This document shows, in pieces, positions 63,061-64,000 of a stretch of DNA of 64,000 bases. The stretch is taken from assembly GCA_005765155.1 (NCBI GenBank), contig VCCP01000003.1, positions 2,728,001-2,792,000 of the forward strand, written 5' to 3'. The stretch's first letter is position 1. Each line of letters opens with the position of its first letter. The translations under genes and the position numbers were made by a program. Source of the stretch: Zelopaecilomyces penicillatus. Its lineage: Eukaryota > Ascomycota > Sordariomycetes > Hypocreales > Pseudodiploosporaceae. The notes below the pieces were generated by a model. It was not told where the DNA came from. It ran no database searches and was given only the letters and a program-made list of their open reading frames with translations.

Positions 63061-64000
63061 TATGCAATAGGCACTAATAGGCTTAAACTAATGATGGAAA
63101 TACAGATTATAGGACATTGTTTCCATACTCTAGTAGATAGCGGAGCAATGGGCAATTATATATCACTAAAAGCTGTGAATCGTATATGATTATTATGGTA
63201 TGATAAGGAAGAATCATACCCCTTGTATAACCTAGAAGGAAATACCTTTGCCTATAATGAAGGATAGATCAATAAAGAGACTGATTATCTCCAATTCGAA
63301 GTCCAAGGATATTAAGATAATGCTATATTCGATATAATGGATACTAGAGAATACGAACTTGTGTTAGGCTATCCCTGGTTATTTGATAGTAACCCATAGA
63401 TCGATTGGAAGATAGGCCAGATGCGATGGAGCGATATCGTATTGTCTCTAAGAAATCATGAAGATCCAATGACAATAGGCAAAGCGAAGAAAGTATGCTT
63501 TATAGCTACCGAGAAGGGCCTCCTACCAGGAAATTATACCAAAAAACGATATAATGGTTGACAATGATAAACCCGATGGGTTATTGCCGCCCTTAGGATA
63601 ATAATAGAGCAACTACGAGAACACTCCAAGGATGAATCACCCTTAGATATGGAAAAACGACTTGCACCTATATTGAAAGAATACCATAAGTACGTTAAAC
63701 TGTTTCGCGAAGAGCTCAAAACAAAGCTCCCCTTGCACAACCAATAGGACCACGAAATTCAGATCATGGATAGAAAGAAGCCTACTTTCACCAAGATCTA
63801 TACACTGAATGCCAAGGAACTCGAAATATTACAAGAGTACCTTGACGAAATGCTTGAAAAGGGATATATCCAACCATCCATATCCAAAGCAGGATACCCT
63901 ATTATGTTTGTACTAAAAAAGAATGGCAAGCTACAACTGGTTATGGATTATCGATTATTGAATATAGTCATAATCAAGGATCGGATACCCTTACCGTTAA
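63007..64000 (+). pseudogene. D pol: protease and start of reverse transcriptase (partial)
   Basis: The frame entered by -1 slippage. Protease: TLVDSGAMGNYIS (63127-63165), with the DSG active site intact, and ELVLGYPWLFDSNPQIDW (63358-63411, with TAG at Q), the usual GMPWL-NP-IDW stretch. RT begins after KLPLHNQ--HEI (about 63724-63762): YLDEMLEKGYIQPS, then KKNGKLQLVMDYRLLN and KDRIPLP at the window edge. The RT catalytic box is not reached. RIP-type stops include TTATAG and a TGA-CAA-TGA-TAA cluster at 63559-63570. Known of the family: the polyprotein yields protease, RT/RNase H and integrase. Confidence 0.9.

Larger units (their letters stand above)
60301..64000 (+). mobile_element. D: lightly mutated Ty3/gypsy element, incomplete at window edge
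   Basis: The base composition jumps at 60301 from very AT-rich to balanced. The element starts TATCACGACCC (TGTCACGACCC before RIP), then has a promoter-bearing LTR, a structured leader, a gag frame, a cysteine-rich module, a -1 frameshift site, protease and the start of RT. Stops are few and mostly TAA/TAG at likely Gln codons, or TGA at Trp or Arg codons, so it has seen only light RIP. It is the youngest visible insertion in the A2-A3 branch. The rest and its 3' LTR are outside the window. Confidence 0.92.

Noticed and set aside
63534..63740. 68-codon minus-strand open frame
   Set aside because: Antisense to the protease-RT linker of D.
1..64000. tRNA, rRNA or telomeric repeats
   Set aside because: No cloverleaf, rRNA core or TTAGGG run was seen on either strand.

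Overview
The window is one block of fungal heterochromatin made only of nested LTR retrotransposons, nearly all destroyed by repeat-induced point mutation (RIP). I found no host gene, tRNA or rRNA. The sequence is extremely AT-rich, TpA is everywhere, and CpA, TpG and CpG are scarce. Where copies of one family are compared, differences are almost all C-to-T or G-to-A transitions. That RIP signature, with Ty3/gypsy elements and chromodomains, points to a filamentous ascomycete (Pezizomycotina). I cannot name the genus. Such tracts are usually AT-isochores, pericentromeres or subtelomeres.

Five families are named here only for this annotation. A is a large Ty3/gypsy element with a 397-bp LTR and about 12.8 kb when uninterrupted. 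B is a chromodomain Ty3/gypsy element with a 214-bp LTR, 7,983 bp. C is a second chromodomain Ty3/gypsy element with a 194-bp LTR, about 6.76 kb uninterrupted. D is a much less mutated Ty3/gypsy element that runs off the right edge. E is seen only as LTRs of about 420-455 bp.

The insertion order can be read from target-site duplications (TSDs) and from the continuity of interrupted copies. A very old A-related element (A0, minus, 1-4342) was hit by an E LTR (E0, 4343-4553), which was hit by C1 (minus; pieces at 4554-6179, 14163-14224 and 42691-43936). C1 received B1 (minus, 6180-14162), C2 (minus, 14225-42690) and A2 (plus, 43937-50830 in view). C2 received E2 (39011-39431) and B2 (plus, 14252-35530). 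B2 received A1 (plus, 18356-31647), and A1 received the solo LTR E1 (24192-24644). A2 carries a solo A LTR (47057-47452) and was split by A3 (plus, 50831-60300), which was split by D (plus, 60301 to the end). The deepest chain is A0 > E0 > C1 > C2 > B2 > A1 > E1, seven layers. Removing A1 and its TSD makes B2 exactly 7,983 bp, the same as B1, which supports the reconstruction.

Coding regions are pseudogenes. Protease, reverse transcriptase, RNase H and integrase can still be followed in A, B and C if TAA/TAG are read as former Gln or Trp codons. RIP has also changed the RT catalytic aspartates to Asn. D is the most informative element. Its gag frame continues into an unusual cysteine-rich module and ends just after a correctly phased A-AAA-AAC heptamer; the -1 frame then encodes protease and RT. 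Its promoter carries four 32-bp tandem repeats of a dyad.
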